A stretch of 64,000 nucleotides of DNA from Phytoseiulus persimilis (lineage: Eukaryota; Arthropoda; Arachnida; Mesostigmata; Phytoseiidae). The stretch spans positions 19,158,001 to 19,222,000 of the forward strand of contig CM075101.1 of the NCBI GenBank assembly GCA_037576195.1, given 5' to 3'. The notes under the pieces are model-generated. The model had not been told where the DNA came from. It searched no databases and saw only the letters and a list, made by a program, of their open reading frames with translations. Shown one piece after another: positions 12,403 to 22,954 of this stretch; position 1 is the first letter of the stretch, and every line of letters begins with the position of its first letter. The position numbers were made by a program, and so were the translations under genes.

Positions 12403-12765
12403 ATGATTTTTTTCGAGGACCTCTCCGTGTCGCTCACTCGGGTTCCGTCAACGCACTCTGTTTGTGGTGAATCCGTCCACGATCTCATCTGGATTTTGAA
12501 TCTTCTTCGCCGCGAATTCCGGACCCAGAGCTCCTTGATTGTGGCCGAATTGGTTGCCTCGGATCGCGATGAAGCTCACAGCGGTTCCGGTGGAGATGAG
12601 CTGATTTCAAACATCATCTCTGTCCTTCCCCTATTCTCATCATCGGGTCTGTCCATCCAACGTTCCCTAAAGCTCGTTCCTCGGAAGAACTCCCTCCAAC
12701 GTCAGTACAGCGTCTATGGAACGTCAAACACGAACTTCATTTCCATCAAAGGGATAGTAGCATTG
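12403..12765 (+). CDS. Candidate exon, unidentified
   Basis: From an ATG at 12403, 121 codons run to a GTATGT donor at 12766 in phase 0. The product has a leucine-rich helix (LIWILNLLRREFRTQSSLIV) and a basic stretch. It begins only 30 bases after the stop of the coiled-coil gene, so it may instead be 3' untranslated sequence. No family recognised. Confidence 0.3.
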
Positions 12766-12835
12766 GTATGTGCGATTCTCACCAAGTGTTCGGGTCCGTA
12801 AAGTTTCATTGGCACTGCCTCAAGTTGTAGGTCAG

Positions 12836-12875
12836 AGCGTGAGCGTTGGGTTCGATCCCCACAGCTGACGCTCCA
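12836..12875 (+). other. tRNA-like internal promoter B box
   Basis: GGGTTCGATCCCC at about 12848 matches the T-arm/B-box consensus of tRNA genes and can form a TGGG/CCCA stem. No D-arm, anticodon stem or complementary acceptor strand is found upstream, so this is not a functional tRNA gene; it may be a remnant of a tRNA-derived SINE. Confidence 0.3.
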
Positions 12876-13802
12876 GCCTATCGCGCGGGCTCACTTCATG
12901 AGCAGCGTGAATGGTTCTGTTTGTCTTCGAGCGAGAACAGGAAGAGGGTCGTGACTGGAATCTGATCACCGCGCAGAAGCTGCGTAAGCATTCGGTGGAA
13001 CAGTGGGGCACTCCCGGGAGCATCGATTCCGGATCGGAGACAAACTCCCTTCGGAAGTGGACACAAGTGACGGAGAAACAATCTGGCCCTGTGGGTATGC
13101 CGCCGAGAGCCTCGCGAAGGCTCTGATGGAAGTTTCAGGTACCACACTGCTCGATCTCTTGAAGAATTAGAGAAAAATGCTCGTGAACAAAATAGGAGAG
13201 AGAAACCCAATACTCCAGTTACAGGGACACGGCATAGAAATAGGGAACTCAGTGAGATACCTCAGCGTCCGTCTCGAATCTTCCCTGAAAGGAAATACGA
13301 GGATTGTTACTTGAAAAGCTACTCGGGCATCGAGAGACATTGAGAAAATTCTCCCCGAAATGCATGGAGCAAGTGAAGCGCAGCGAGGAGTCCAAGCAAC
13401 TGTCGCACAATCTATCGCATTTCACGCATCCCCAGTATGGTCCCGAAGAACTCTCTCCACAGAGAAGAACAGACGGCTGATGGAAACAACGCAAAGAATC
13501 ATGGCCATAAGGATAGCCCGAGCATACAGGACGACATCGACTGAAGAACTCCTGGTTCTTGCCCAAACACCACCATGGACCATACTTGCTGACGAGCGAG
13601 CTGAACTTCGGGCTTTGAGGAAGCAGAAGGGGAATGACGACATCATCAGCGAAACTTCCGGAACAGAGGGAGAAGTTGAAGACCAAACCATAAACAAATG
13701 GCAAAGGAGATGGGACGGCTCGGAGAACGGCCGTTGGACGCACAAATGTATGCCGGATGTGAAGCAGTGGTATAAACTAAAACACGGCGACCTAGAATAC
13801 TA

Positions 13803-13833
13803 TTAGGTAAGTCAAAAAGTTCGTAGCGTTTTT
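13803..13833 (+). repeat. Mariner left terminal inverted repeat
   Basis: Thirty-one bases that match the reverse complement of 15056-15086 without mismatch; the match breaks at base 32. Confidence 0.93.
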
Positions 13834-13983
13834 GATCCGACATTTTTGAAATTCCCGCGCTCCGCACAAGAGCCGCCTACTACAGTGGTTGTTCGTTTAC
13901 GTTCTTAGGCGGGCTCTAGAGTTCCTACCGGTGTATCGTTTCAGACTTTATCGTCGAGTTCGTAAAATCAGGAAGAATTTGCG

Positions 13984-15012
13984 ATGGAGGACCAAAAGCA
14001 GCATTTTCGGCACATAATGTTGTTCTGCTACCGCGAAGGCTTGAATGCAGCGAAGACCACTCGAAGAATATCTGCAGTTTACGGGGAGAATGCTCTTCAA
14101 AGTTCTACGGTTAGAAAGTGGTTTACCCGTTTCAAGGCTGAAAACTTTAATCTTGAAGATGAGCCCAGATCAGGACGACCACAAGTTGTGGAACCCGATG
14201 AAATCATTAGCCTGGTAACTTCAAACCCCGGCCTGACCATCAAAGAAATTGAAGACTCGACGGGAGTTTCTCATGGAACCGTTTGGAATCGCCTCCATCA
14301 AGCTGGCTTCTCAAACAAGAGGAATATCTGGCTGCCTCATGACCTCACCGATCGCCAGCTCGAAAGACGTGTGGATACAAGCCACACTCTTCTCCGGAAG
14401 AATGCCAATGAACCATTTCTGAAGAGACTGATAACCGGCGATGAAAAGTGGATACTCTACAGGAACGCTACGCAAAGAAAAAGCTGGGTCCCCAAAGGTT
14501 CACGGGCCGCAGCCGTCCCCAAACCCGAAATTCATCAAAAAAAAGTGATGCTGAGCTGTTGGTGGGACTGCAAGGGCGTTGTGTTTTTCGAGCTGCTCCC
14601 GCCGGGTCAGACCATCACCACCGAAGTCTACTGCAGGCAGCTTGAGGATTTGAAGACCGCAGTAGCAACAAAGCGCCCAGAATTGGCGAACAGATGGGGC
14701 GTCGTTTTTCAACATGATAATGCGAGACCCCACGTAAGTTTGCGCTCTCGGCAGAAATTGGCGGAGTTTGACTGGGATGTGCTGCCACACCCAGCTTATA
14801 GTCCCGACCTTGCACCGTCAGACTATCACTTGTTCCGGTCTCTCCAAAACTCTCTTGATGGAGAAATATTCGAATCTTTGGAGGGTATAAAAAATCACCT
14901 CAATCAGTTTTTTGGAAAGAAGGAAACCAAGTTCTGGGAGAAGGGAATCTTCGATTTACCTGACCGATGGGCGAAGGTCATAGAACAAAACGGCCAATAT
15001 ATCATTCAATAA
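13984..15012 (+). CDS. Mariner transposase, full length
   Basis: This 342-residue enzyme cuts and pastes the element at TA sites, acting in the nucleus on the terminal repeats. The N-terminal half carries two helix-turn-helix domains (STVRKWFTRFKAENF and SHGTVWNRLHQAGF) and the linker motif WLPHDLTDRQLERR. The catalytic triad is complete: D153 in ITGDEKWIL, D245 in FQHDNARPH and D280 in YSPDLAPSDYHLF, with 34 residues between the last two (DD34D). The C-terminal RWAKVIEQNGQYI motif is present. The start is the first ATG after the left repeat, 150 bases inside, at the expected place. There is no frameshift, stop or missing catalytic residue. The length of about 340-350 residues is normal for the family. 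Confidence 0.95.
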   Translation: MEDQKQHFRHIMLFCYREGLNAAKTTRRISAVYGENALQSSTVRKWFTRFKAENFNLEDEPRSGRPQVVEPDEIISLVTSNPGLTIKEIEDSTGVSHGTVWNRLHQAGFSNKRNIWLPHDLTDRQLERRVDTSHTLLRKNANEPFLKRLITGDEKWILYRNATQRKSWVPKGSRAAAVPKPEIHQKKVMLSCWWDCKGVVFFELLPPGQTITTEVYCRQLEDLKTAVATKRPELANRWGVVFQHDNARPHVSLRSRQKLAEFDWDVLPHPAYSPDLAPSDYHLFRSLQNSLDGEIFESLEGIKNHLNQFFGKKETKFWEKGIFDLPDRWAKVIEQNGQYIIQ

Positions 15013-15055
15013 AAAGACTCTTGTGTACAGGAATTCGGCTCTTGAAAAATAGGTA

Positions 15056-15086
15056 AAAAACGCTACGAACTTTTTGACTTACCTAA
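15056..15086 (-). repeat. Mariner right terminal inverted repeat
   Basis: Perfect partner of the left repeat; the following TA at 15087-15088 is the target duplication. Confidence 0.93.
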
Positions 15087-15269
15087 TACATTCACCTCCC
15101 AGGTACTGACTGGTCAAGGATATTTTCAAGCATACCTCTCAAGGATTGGGAAAGCTCCGACACGAATCTGTGTCCACTGTCAAAGCCATTTCAATACATA
15201 GAACTGGATCGCATACTATCTCAGGGAGCATGGACACCGAGAAAGCGCGACTGTGAAGGATTCGGAAGT

Positions 15270-15945
15270 GATGGAGAGATCGAAAATTTGAGTCTCCGGC
15301 CCTTCACAGGGGAGATATGAGGTTTCAGTGGATCCACCACACTGATAGGGCAAAGGACTCATCGCATCCCTGGTCTCCGAAGGGATTTCCGCCGACTCCA
15401 CGAGAAGAGAGAAAAAAAAGGGTGTCTCGACAGCGTCGATCCCTAGGCTGGGGTTTACTGTCTTCGCTAGTTGTGGGTTAACACGCCACCAGGAATCCCG
15501 GAAATTGTTCCTCTCGACCTTGTTTCCTTTGCATTGATTCCTGGCCAGTGTCTCGGGCCTAAACGTCGCAGAATTCGATACGACGGGACACAAACCTGGG
15601 ATAACAGCTGCACCAGGAGGTGCTGTAGGTTGGCAAGCGAGCACTGTGCGTCGGGCTATTCCTTCGGTTCCAAGCGGATTCACGCTCACCGTATACCGGC
15701 TTCAGTTCCTCTGGAAGAACAGACATCGCTGAACCCCTTCCTGATTGACCACTGTCACTGGTTGCCGCATATGCGTGCACCACATAGTGCCCCTCTCGAG
15801 TTTATTCCAGAAATACCTCGCCCGATCATCCCTCTTCAGAACCGTCACTTTCCAGGAATCCGTCGTCTAGGGAACGATGCTCTTCATTCGAATCCTGGTA
15901 ATAACCTGATAATCCAGATGAATGATGATCTGCCTGAAAATCGAG
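15270..15945. other. No recognisable gene
   Basis: Overlapping open frames on both strands (a plus-strand frame of 187 codons from 15471) run into the C tract of the following hAT element. The composition is rich in Pro and Arg, and no motif is recognised. Confidence 0.3.
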
Positions 15946-15952
15946 TGTCAAC

Positions 15953-18900
15953 GGGGCCATGCCCCCCCCCCCCCCCCCCCTCCCCGAGAACTTCACGTCC
16001 ATACTATCTCGGTTGGCCTCTGAAGCCGTACTGAGAATTCTTGATTCAGGGAAGCAATAGGTCAAGCCAATATTCCTCACGCAAAATCCTCTTGAGCCCT
16101 AGTTTCCAGATCAAAGTGCGCTTTTCTACTCGCAAGGTTTCTACTCTTGGATGAGAGTATGAGCGGTATTACAGTTCAGGCGAAGAATAGGTCTCAACTA
16201 GAAAATTCAGTTTTCCTCCGTTCCGAAACAGTCCCACGATCATCCGAGAGAATCGAGCGAAGGATGTGGCCCTCGTATTCCAAACTATGATTTTGCGAGC
16301 ATTCAAGTCATTCGGGTTCCGCAGTTTCTCCCTCAGTCAGAGTGCGCAGATCTCAAATGCTTACTGTACATAACCGTCGAGAACTTGGCGCCAAAATATC
16401 CGTTGGAGATCTGGAGTGCTTGTGATGAATTCCGCTCCTATTCAAACATCGAATTTCAAATTTGTGCCAAAGCTTACGAGGGTGGACCATGAAAAGGCAG
16501 TGCAAGCTTACGAACTTTTTCGTGAAGGAATCTCAGAGTGTGAGTGACCACATCGACGAGAAAAATGCAGATGCTGATTCCACGCAGATGCTGACTCCGC
16601 CAGCTCCGTCGCTAGCGCTCGCGGAAACTTCGACCACCCCGACAGATGAGGGAGGAAGTGCACCGGATCCGCTTTCTACTCCAAAGAAGCAGAGACTCAC
16701 CTTCAACCCTATGGACATAGGCAACTTTGTTCGCAAGGATTCGTGGGAATCGAGACCTTTAACGGATGAACAGCGGTTCAACGTCCTGACGAATTGCTGG
16801 AAACCTGACGGGGAATACATTTTTCCCAAATCCCAGGAATCGGGTCGAAGCCGTTCTTTCCAACATCATTATTTCAAGATGTGGCCCTGGTTATCGTATA
16901 GCGAAATGCACGGGAGCGGAGCCTTCTGTACGCATTGCATTCTCTTTGCGAAAGCTGAGTCTACGGGGCAGCGAGGGCACAGACTTCTGGGTGTCTTGAT
17001 AACCCAACCCCTGAATAAGTACAAGAAAGCGCTCGAAATCCTCAAAAACCACTCTTCCTGTCAGTATCACAACGAAGCTACTGAGAGTGCCAGGAACTTC
17101 CTCAAATGGTACAACGATAAGGTAACGCACGATGTTCGAAACCGCGTCATCAGCGCCCGCCAAGAGCAAGCTGCTCGAAACCGCCAAGGATTAATCCCTA
17201 TTATAAAGACAATACTTCTCTGTGGGAGGCAGAATATACCGTTGCGCGGGCATAGAGACAGCGGATTCCTGGACCCGGGAGACGGAAGTACCAACGAAGG
17301 CAAGTTCCGAGCTCTGCTCAGATACCGCCTAGATGCCGGCGACCATCTTCTCGCAGAGCATCTCAGCAATTTGAGGTGGAACAAGACATACATCAGTGGA
17401 AAATTCCAGAACGAGATAATCAAGGTTATTGGAAGAATAATCCGGAAAAAAATCGTCAGCGAAGTCATCCGATCAAAATTTTACTCTGTGCTGGCCGACG
17501 AATCAAGGGACGTCGGCGAGAAGGATCAACTAACTATATGCCTACGTTACGTCGGAACAAGGAACGGTCAACATGTACTGAAAGAGGTCTTTCTCAAATT
17601 TTGCGAAGTGACCCAGAAAACAGGCGCTGGACTCGCTCGAAGCATCATGAATGCGCTCGACGAAGAAGGACTCGATGTGAGGAACCTAAGGGGCCAGGGA
17701 TATGATGGTTGCAGCGCCATGAGTGGGTCATCCAGAGGAGTCCAGGCAGAGATAAAAGCTGTCGTTCCACAAGCGTTGTATTTCCACTGCGCTAGCCATT
17801 CCTTGAATATTGTATTGGTGCATTCTAGCGAGCTCGTACCAATACGGTTAGCGGCCGGCTTAGTGGCCAATGTCTGCGCTTTCTTCTCGAGCTCCTCTGT
17901 GCGCGTGAGACTTCTGCAAGATCTCGTGGAAACCCACGTGCCTTCTTCGAGCAAGCGTAGGCTGAAGCCTCTCTGTGCCACTCGTTGGGTGGAGAGTCAT
18001 CTCGCGTTCATCACCTTCAGAGAACTTCTCGTACCCATAAGTCATGCTTTACGAGAGCTCAGGCTAGGAATCGGGGATGCCGCACTTCGAGCACATCAGT
18101 TACTCAGTTCGATTTCTAAATGCGAGTTCGTAGCATCTCTGCTCATCATAGAAACCTTCTCTCCACTCTTCCTGCCTCTATCTACAAGTCTCCAAGCGAA
18201 AGACCTTGACATTTTCGCTGCACTGGGAACCGCGGACAACGTCCTCTCAGTTTTGAGGCAACGGCGAAAAGATGCGGATGAGGTATTCAAAACGGTCTTC
18301 GGAGAGGTCTCGCAGCTCTGCGCGGATCTAGATATCGACGCCCGCATGCCTCGGCTGTGTGAACAACAAACTCAGAGGGAGAATCATCTCTCTAATACCC
18401 TTGAGGATTATTTCCGAGTTTCGATCTACCTTCCATATCTTGATAGCTTGATAGAAGGATTCATTTCAATGTTCGCCGATTCGAGGCAAAATGTTCTGAA
18501 AGTCTAATGCTTGGTGCCGAAATTCACGGTGAAGTCCTCTTTCCAAGACTTGCTCGACACGATAGACTTCTACGAAGCTGACCTGAAATGCGGCAACAGC
18601 ATCGTTCGAGGCGAATTCGAGCTCTGGAAAGCCAAATGGGTCAAGTACCCTCAGAATGAGCTTCCTGTGAGCGCAATCGAAGCTCTCAATCACTGTTCTC
18701 CGGCTGAATACCCGAAGATTTTCGTACTTCTTCAAATATTGGCTACCTTACCCGTGACAACTGCCTCCCCGGAACGAAGTTTCAGCAGTCTGAGACTGCT
18801 CAAAACGTATTTAAGGTCTGTGATGGATGGAGAGCGTCTCAACGGATTGGCTTCCATGAACATTCAACGTGAAATTCCGGTCTCGCCGGAAGAAGTCATT

Positions 18901-19321
18901 GATCTCATCGCGACGGATCCGAGAAAACTGGACATGATTCTCTAGAAGTCCAGAAATCCGAGTCGATATCAGCGCACCAGCATTCGATTGCGCTTTGAAG
19001 TGTTATTCTGTTAAGAATCTGGTATATGAGAATTATTATTCGTCAGTGTACTAGCATGAAGGCTGGAGCAAGAACTCATTGAGTGAAAATGCGATACTGC
19101 GGTGCTCAAGCCAATTTCACAAAATTTCGTCGGTCGAGTCCGATATATGGTGGTTAGGGATATGACTAATACAATATCTATTCTGGAGGGAAGCAATGTT
19201 GTTTTACTTTTCCTGTACACAATTGCCTGCCTTATACATGGTTCTCAACACCTGATCATGTTTCCGGGCACAAAAAATTGCCCCTCCCCCCCCCCCGAGA
19301 GAAAATCTTGGGCACGCCCCT
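15953..19321 (+). mobile_element. hAT superfamily element, ZMYM type, near-complete
   Basis: The transposase remnant at 16489-18945 sits inside an interval whose right edge, GGGCACGCCCCTG ending at 19321, is the typical 3' end of these elements (reverse complement CAGGGGCGTGCCC). A degraded counterpart may lie at 15953 (CAACGGGGCCATGCCC), but the match is imperfect and no clear 8-base target duplication was found, so the left boundary is tentative. Both ends carry long C tracts: 19 C at 15962-15980 and 11 C at 19286-19296. Confidence 0.65.
16489..18945 (+). pseudogene. hAT transposase (zinc finger MYM-type/DUF4371 family), one premature stop
   Basis: The reading frame runs 818 codons from the ATG at 16489 (MKRQCKLTNFFVK) and is broken only by TAA at codon 673 (18505-18507). 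The domains are in normal order: a TTF-type zinc finger near residue 145 (GAFCTHCILFAKAES), the DUF4371 region with the first acidic residue D337 in VLADESRD, D406 in QGYDGCSAMSGSSRG followed by FHCASHSLN, and a C-terminal dimerisation domain with E762 in TTASPERSFSSLRLL. These are the residues expected for hAT catalysis. An alternative upstream TTG gives only nine extra residues. A single stop in so long a frame points to recent loss, a sequencing error or a read-through variant. The family is also represented by domesticated host genes, but the terminal repeat and the stop favour a transposon copy. Confidence 0.88.
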
Positions 19322-19370
19322 GTAAGTAGGCTATCTGATCGCACTTTCGGGGGTGTATGGAGGTGATTCC

Positions 19371-19513
19371 GAAGTCGATCTGGCCGCTCTCCTGGGAGTT
19401 GATCAACTATGCTCGAATCGATCCCGGAATCACCTGCCTGGGACTTCACAGATGTAATCAGATCGACGTCGGGATCCTCCGAGGATCCCCCGAGAAGTAT
19501 GGTCAGATGGACC
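19371..19513. repeat. 45 bp tandem repeat, about three copies (locus 2 of 3)
   Basis: Two consecutive units of exactly 45 bases are readable, one ending CACAGATGT and the next ending GAGAAGTAT. A diverged unit precedes them and a partial GGTCAGATGGACC follows. The core GATCCCGGAATCACCTGCCT matches the units near 7.7 and 38.4 kb. It begins 50 bases after the hAT right end. Confidence 0.65.
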
Positions 19514-19519
19514 TCAGAG

Positions 19520-20890
19520 GCACCTTTGTATTGTTCCCCATGAAGAGAGATGACTACGCTCACATATCATCCGGATTCGAAATCTACTACGGAACTTTCG
19601 AACATTAATTCAAGGTCGGAATCAGCCAGAGTACAACCACTCACAGAAGCACTCTTCACACACACTCAAGTTCCGGGCACCGCCGCCATGATCTGGGGCC
19701 ACACTTCGGGCCCCGGGCGCAAATAGTTTGCCGACCGCTGCTTTTTAGAGTCACGAGATCAGCGTGTGTCCATCGGTTGAAGATTTGTGATTGCTGAATC
19801 TCTTCGCCGGTGGTGTATGCATATCCGATCGGAGAAGACTAACCAGCTCGGTTTTAAATGCTCGAAAATGTAAGGAATGCTGGAACTACTGCTGGAATGC
19901 GATGTCTGAATCGCTGATTGTGAGTGATTCACGCACACTCCGAGGCAGGAAACGATTTCCGTCAGGATCAATGTCCGCCAAAACAGGCTTCATGTGAGAG
20001 CGGCGTCATGGGCTGTCGCCTGAGTCCGAGCTCAGATTGATATTCGACTCGCTGGCCGCCCGACCGGGGTCATAGACGATTTATCCGAGTTGAGTGAGCA
20101 TGATGATGCCCGTATGCAGCGTTCAGCTGACTCTGCTGAACGCAGCCGATGGAGTGCTCCCCTCCGGATTTTACTAGAATTTTGCCCAACGGCTGGAGGG
20201 CTGCCATTCCGATCTTCGGTGGAGTGAACCTCACGGATCGTCCACGAAAACCTGATGTCGGGTTTTCTGCCCACCTACTCTATCTGCTGACCACAAGAAA
20301 GATTCAGAATGCCGCCCTCCATGTGGTCTCCTTCGAATAGATAAATCGCGAAAAATTGTCTCAATGTGTGGGTCACCATGAATGATTCACAACGGGGAAC
20401 GGCGTGACAAGATGTTGAGCTGAAGGATGATTTCGCCCATCAACAACGGTACCACATTGACTGCGACTTAGTACCTATCCGGAATGTGCTCGCTTTCGGG
20501 AGTGAAATCGCTACCGGAGGTCGAATCCAAGATCGTCCATAAGCTCTCAATTTTATTCACTATCATTAGTATCCACGAATTCCATCAATTTCAATCCACA
20601 ACTCGGGAATCATCACAGAATCCATAAGAACACAATTGAGAATCCCTCGAATCCTCGGCCGAGCACACTATCGAGATATTTTGTTCAAAGTACGAAACAC
20701 TTTCCTGAAAATTATGATCTCACACAGTCGATTTCCCTCTCCGCCGACAGCACGCACCTCGTACTTTTGCTCGTCATCAGAATATTGGTCCGAATCACGT
20801 TTTAGCCTTGCTCGTCTTCTTGTGCTATTTAGGCGCCCAGACGGAGGTAAGGATCTATGCTATTTATATTCATATTTCGCAGTGATGGGA
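19520..20890. other. No confident gene
   Basis: Only short frames. On the minus strand 20758-20824 an AG-to-GT interval encodes RARLKRDSDQYSDDEQKYE, which looks coding but has no partner exon; it lies just downstream of the Rho-like gene and may be in its 3' region. Confidence 0.35.
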
Positions 20891-20898
20891 ACTCATAT

Positions 20899-22497
20899 TT
20901 ATAAAATGGTACATCTTTTCTTCATGGGGGGCGGCTCTATTGCTGACAAGATGGCTTGTTCGAAAACCTGAAATCAAAGTTCATGATATGTCCTTAACTC
21001 CTCGTCGCCTCCTCTAAAGAAAATTCTTAGAGCCGATCATCGATATTTGCAATTCGAGCTCACCTCGTGTATTCCTTGATGCTCTTTCGAAGAACACTCG
21101 ACATAGCATCGAGCCCCGAGTTTCCTCGCAGTTCTCTTGGCAGTTCGTCGGTCTACGAATTCCATCTACAACAGTGCCGCATCGTGACTTGTTGAATTGA
21201 TTTGTGTATGGATGCGAACATCAATGACACATTTGACGGGTCTTTCCCTCACCTCGGTTCGTTCTAAATTGAGGCTTTCGGTCGAGCGATGCCTCATCGA
21301 TGTTCGAAGGTCGTTTTTCGTGCCCACGAGTATGAAAGGCACTCCTCGGCAGTGATGTCGGACCTAGAAGGGACGACTCGAAAGTTTATGACGGGGAACG
21401 GGACCAATGACTCAGATATCCAACTTTGGGACCGAACCAAAATTGGTTTGCATTGTGTTTGTTGAAGTCGTAGGGAAATGTGGGAACGGTTCGTAAGCAT
21501 GACCTTCTTTTTCAACCGACGCCGAGCCGCAAGAGACCGCACGCAGATGTGTTGGCAACAGACCCAATAGCGGAACCACCGACCACTAGTCTACGCTACG
21601 CGGTCCAAATCGTTCCGACGTCCCTTCTACGCCTTCTGATTATCTCACCTCGGGATACCATTTGTGGATGACGTTGTCATGTGATGTCTTGGAGCTCACG
21701 CTGAAGCATAGGATGAATGCGTCCGTCTGGAACAAAGATTTTTCCCCATCGTTCATAATTTGAAGCGAAATTAGGAAATATGGCTAAAGCCGGGATTGAG
21801 ACATTGCTGCCATTTTCAAGGAAGTGTGTCGGTCGACAAGAATGATAGAGCCGTTCTTAATGCTGGATGCTGCCAAGCCCCGGAGCAAATACGTTTCTAT
21901 GTATACTGCTGACGCAACCGCAAAGCTCGCCGAACCGGCGACCTCGCATAGCACGGCGACTCGCTGAATGAACCCAACCATGCGGATTACGATTATAAAG
22001 CTTTTTCTGATTCAAAAGTAAGGAGCGGTATTGTCCGAATCGCCGTTCTGTGCTTTGCGAACAGTACGGGATATTCAGAACGAATGTGCGATCCTTCAAT
22101 TTGCGAATTCGAGATTCCCCCGCTCGTCGAAATATCCGATCCAATAATCAACTGTCACTCACCCCGGGATACGAGAGAGGTCTCAGTCTTTCGTAGTCTT
22201 CTTGGCCAGCAGTGTCCCACAAATTGACGTTTATCGTTTCGCCGCGCAGCTCGTGGGTTCCTGCATAATTGTCGAACCTGGCCGAGAAATCGAAATTCGG
22301 TGCCATTTCATGGATGCTATCCGCGATCTCGATGGAAAAGAATGCAGTCCCAGAAGGCTAACTTACACAGTCGGAATGTAGGGTCCGTCCGGGAAACTTC
22401 CAGACGTGTAGGTTATTAACAAACATGTTTTACCCACTGTGCCGTCTCCTACTACGACTATTTTGAGCGGGCGCAGATTGTTACGACCCGGCAGCAT
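20899..22497 (-). CDS. Rho-family small GTPase, six exons, complete
   Basis: This is a GTP-GDP switch protein that controls actin and cell polarity at membranes. Exons on the minus strand are 22497-22367, 22277-22163, 21726-21649, 21363-21253, 21165-21064 and 20967-20899; all have GT-AG borders, all phases agree, and they total 606 bases or 201 residues. The P-loop is [11 protein letters not shown], switch I is YIPTVFDNY, switch II is [20 protein letters not shown], and the guanine motif is VGTKNDL. The final specificity motif is ECSSKE where most relatives have ECSA. The tail [11 protein letters not shown] is a CAAX box ending in Leu, which predicts geranylgeranylation after a short basic patch. 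Introns are 89, 436, 285, 87 and 96 bases. The divergent Rho insert region and the SS substitution place it outside plain Rac1, Cdc42 and RhoA; arthropod RhoL-like or Mtl-like proteins are the nearest guess. The ATG at 22497 gives a normal-length N-terminus. Confidence 0.9.
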
Positions 22498-22842
22498 GCT
22501 AATGGCTTCGATGCGACCTGATCGGGATAGGACAGTGGAATTCAGCTGGAAGAAAACAAAGCCCATCAGTACTGTCTGGAGGGAGGTGTGGAAGGAGTCT
22601 CCGAGAACGACCTCGTTTTCGATGCCGGACGACCGATATGATGAAGCCATAGATCAAGTTATATCAGAGTTCAGCAAGTTCCGTTTGTGTCCGGTGACGA
22701 ACAGAGCGATGCGACGCGACACTCACGGCGGACGAGTCAGGAATACAATACGCCTTGCTGCCGTTATTTTTTCAAGCGGCGAACTATGCCATGAACCAGA
22801 GGGTAGCCCCATGTTACATCCAGAACCCAGGACATCGCATAC

Positions 22843-22949
22843 CTGACTTCATCCTCTATGCCATCCATGGAGCGACATCGTAATGCGGAGAACTCTGTGC
22901 GCAATCGTGGATCAACAAACGAATGTATCCGTCGCGATAAATGAGCCAT
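22843..22949 (-). CDS. Candidate first exon, unidentified
   Basis: From the ATG at 22949 the minus strand reads 35 codons (MAHLSRRIHSFVDPRLRTEF and on to GIEDEVR) and meets a GTATGC donor in phase 2. The composition looks coding. No downstream exon fits before the Rho-like gene starts at 22497, so the gene is incomplete or spurious. Function unknown. Confidence 0.25.
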
Positions 22950-22954
22950 ATTTG

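Larger units (their letters stand above)
13803..15086 (+). mobile_element. Intact mariner element, 1284 bp
   Basis: The element is bounded by perfect 31-base terminal inverted repeats (13803-13833 and 15056-15086), each beginning TTAGGTAAGTCAAAAAGTTC. It is flanked by the TA target duplication at 13801-13802 and 15087-15088. Between the ends lies one uninterrupted transposase gene. Length, TA target and DD34D enzyme all match the mariner family; the terminal sequence resembles the cecropia/mellifera groups. Perfect ends and an open gene suggest a recent insertion. Whether it is active cannot be told from sequence alone. Confidence 0.95.
13196..15260 (+). pseudogene. R1-type non-LTR retrotransposon remnant, split by a mariner
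   Basis: Two blocks flank the mariner. The left block (about 13196-13800) encodes the end of the reverse-transcriptase region: SVRYLSVRLESSL, then SIAFHASPVWSRR, METTQRIMAIRIARAYRTTS and PPWTILADERAE, and ends KHGDLEYY. This order is typical of the R1 clade. The right block (about 15089-15195) continues with the terminal finger region (VLTGQGYFQAYLSRIGKAPT, then C-V-H-C). Removing the mariner and one TA leaves the right block out of frame by one base, and the left block has an in-frame TGA near 13310, so the host element was already broken or has decayed since. The 5' three quarters of the retrotransposon is absent. Confidence 0.75.

Noticed and set aside
12836-12875. Possible tRNA gene
   Set aside because: Only the T-arm consensus is present; no D-arm, anticodon arm or paired acceptor strand.
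15471-16034. 187-codon frame rich in Pro and Arg
   Set aside because: It runs through the hAT C tract and into the element; no motif and an overlapping open frame on the other strand.
20758-20824. Minus-strand stretch RARLKRDSDQYSDDEQKYE, reminiscent of the acidic lead into a chromodomain of HP1-like proteins
   Set aside because: No chromodomain or chromoshadow exon could be found downstream on the strand, and it lies in the likely 3' region of the Rho-like gene.
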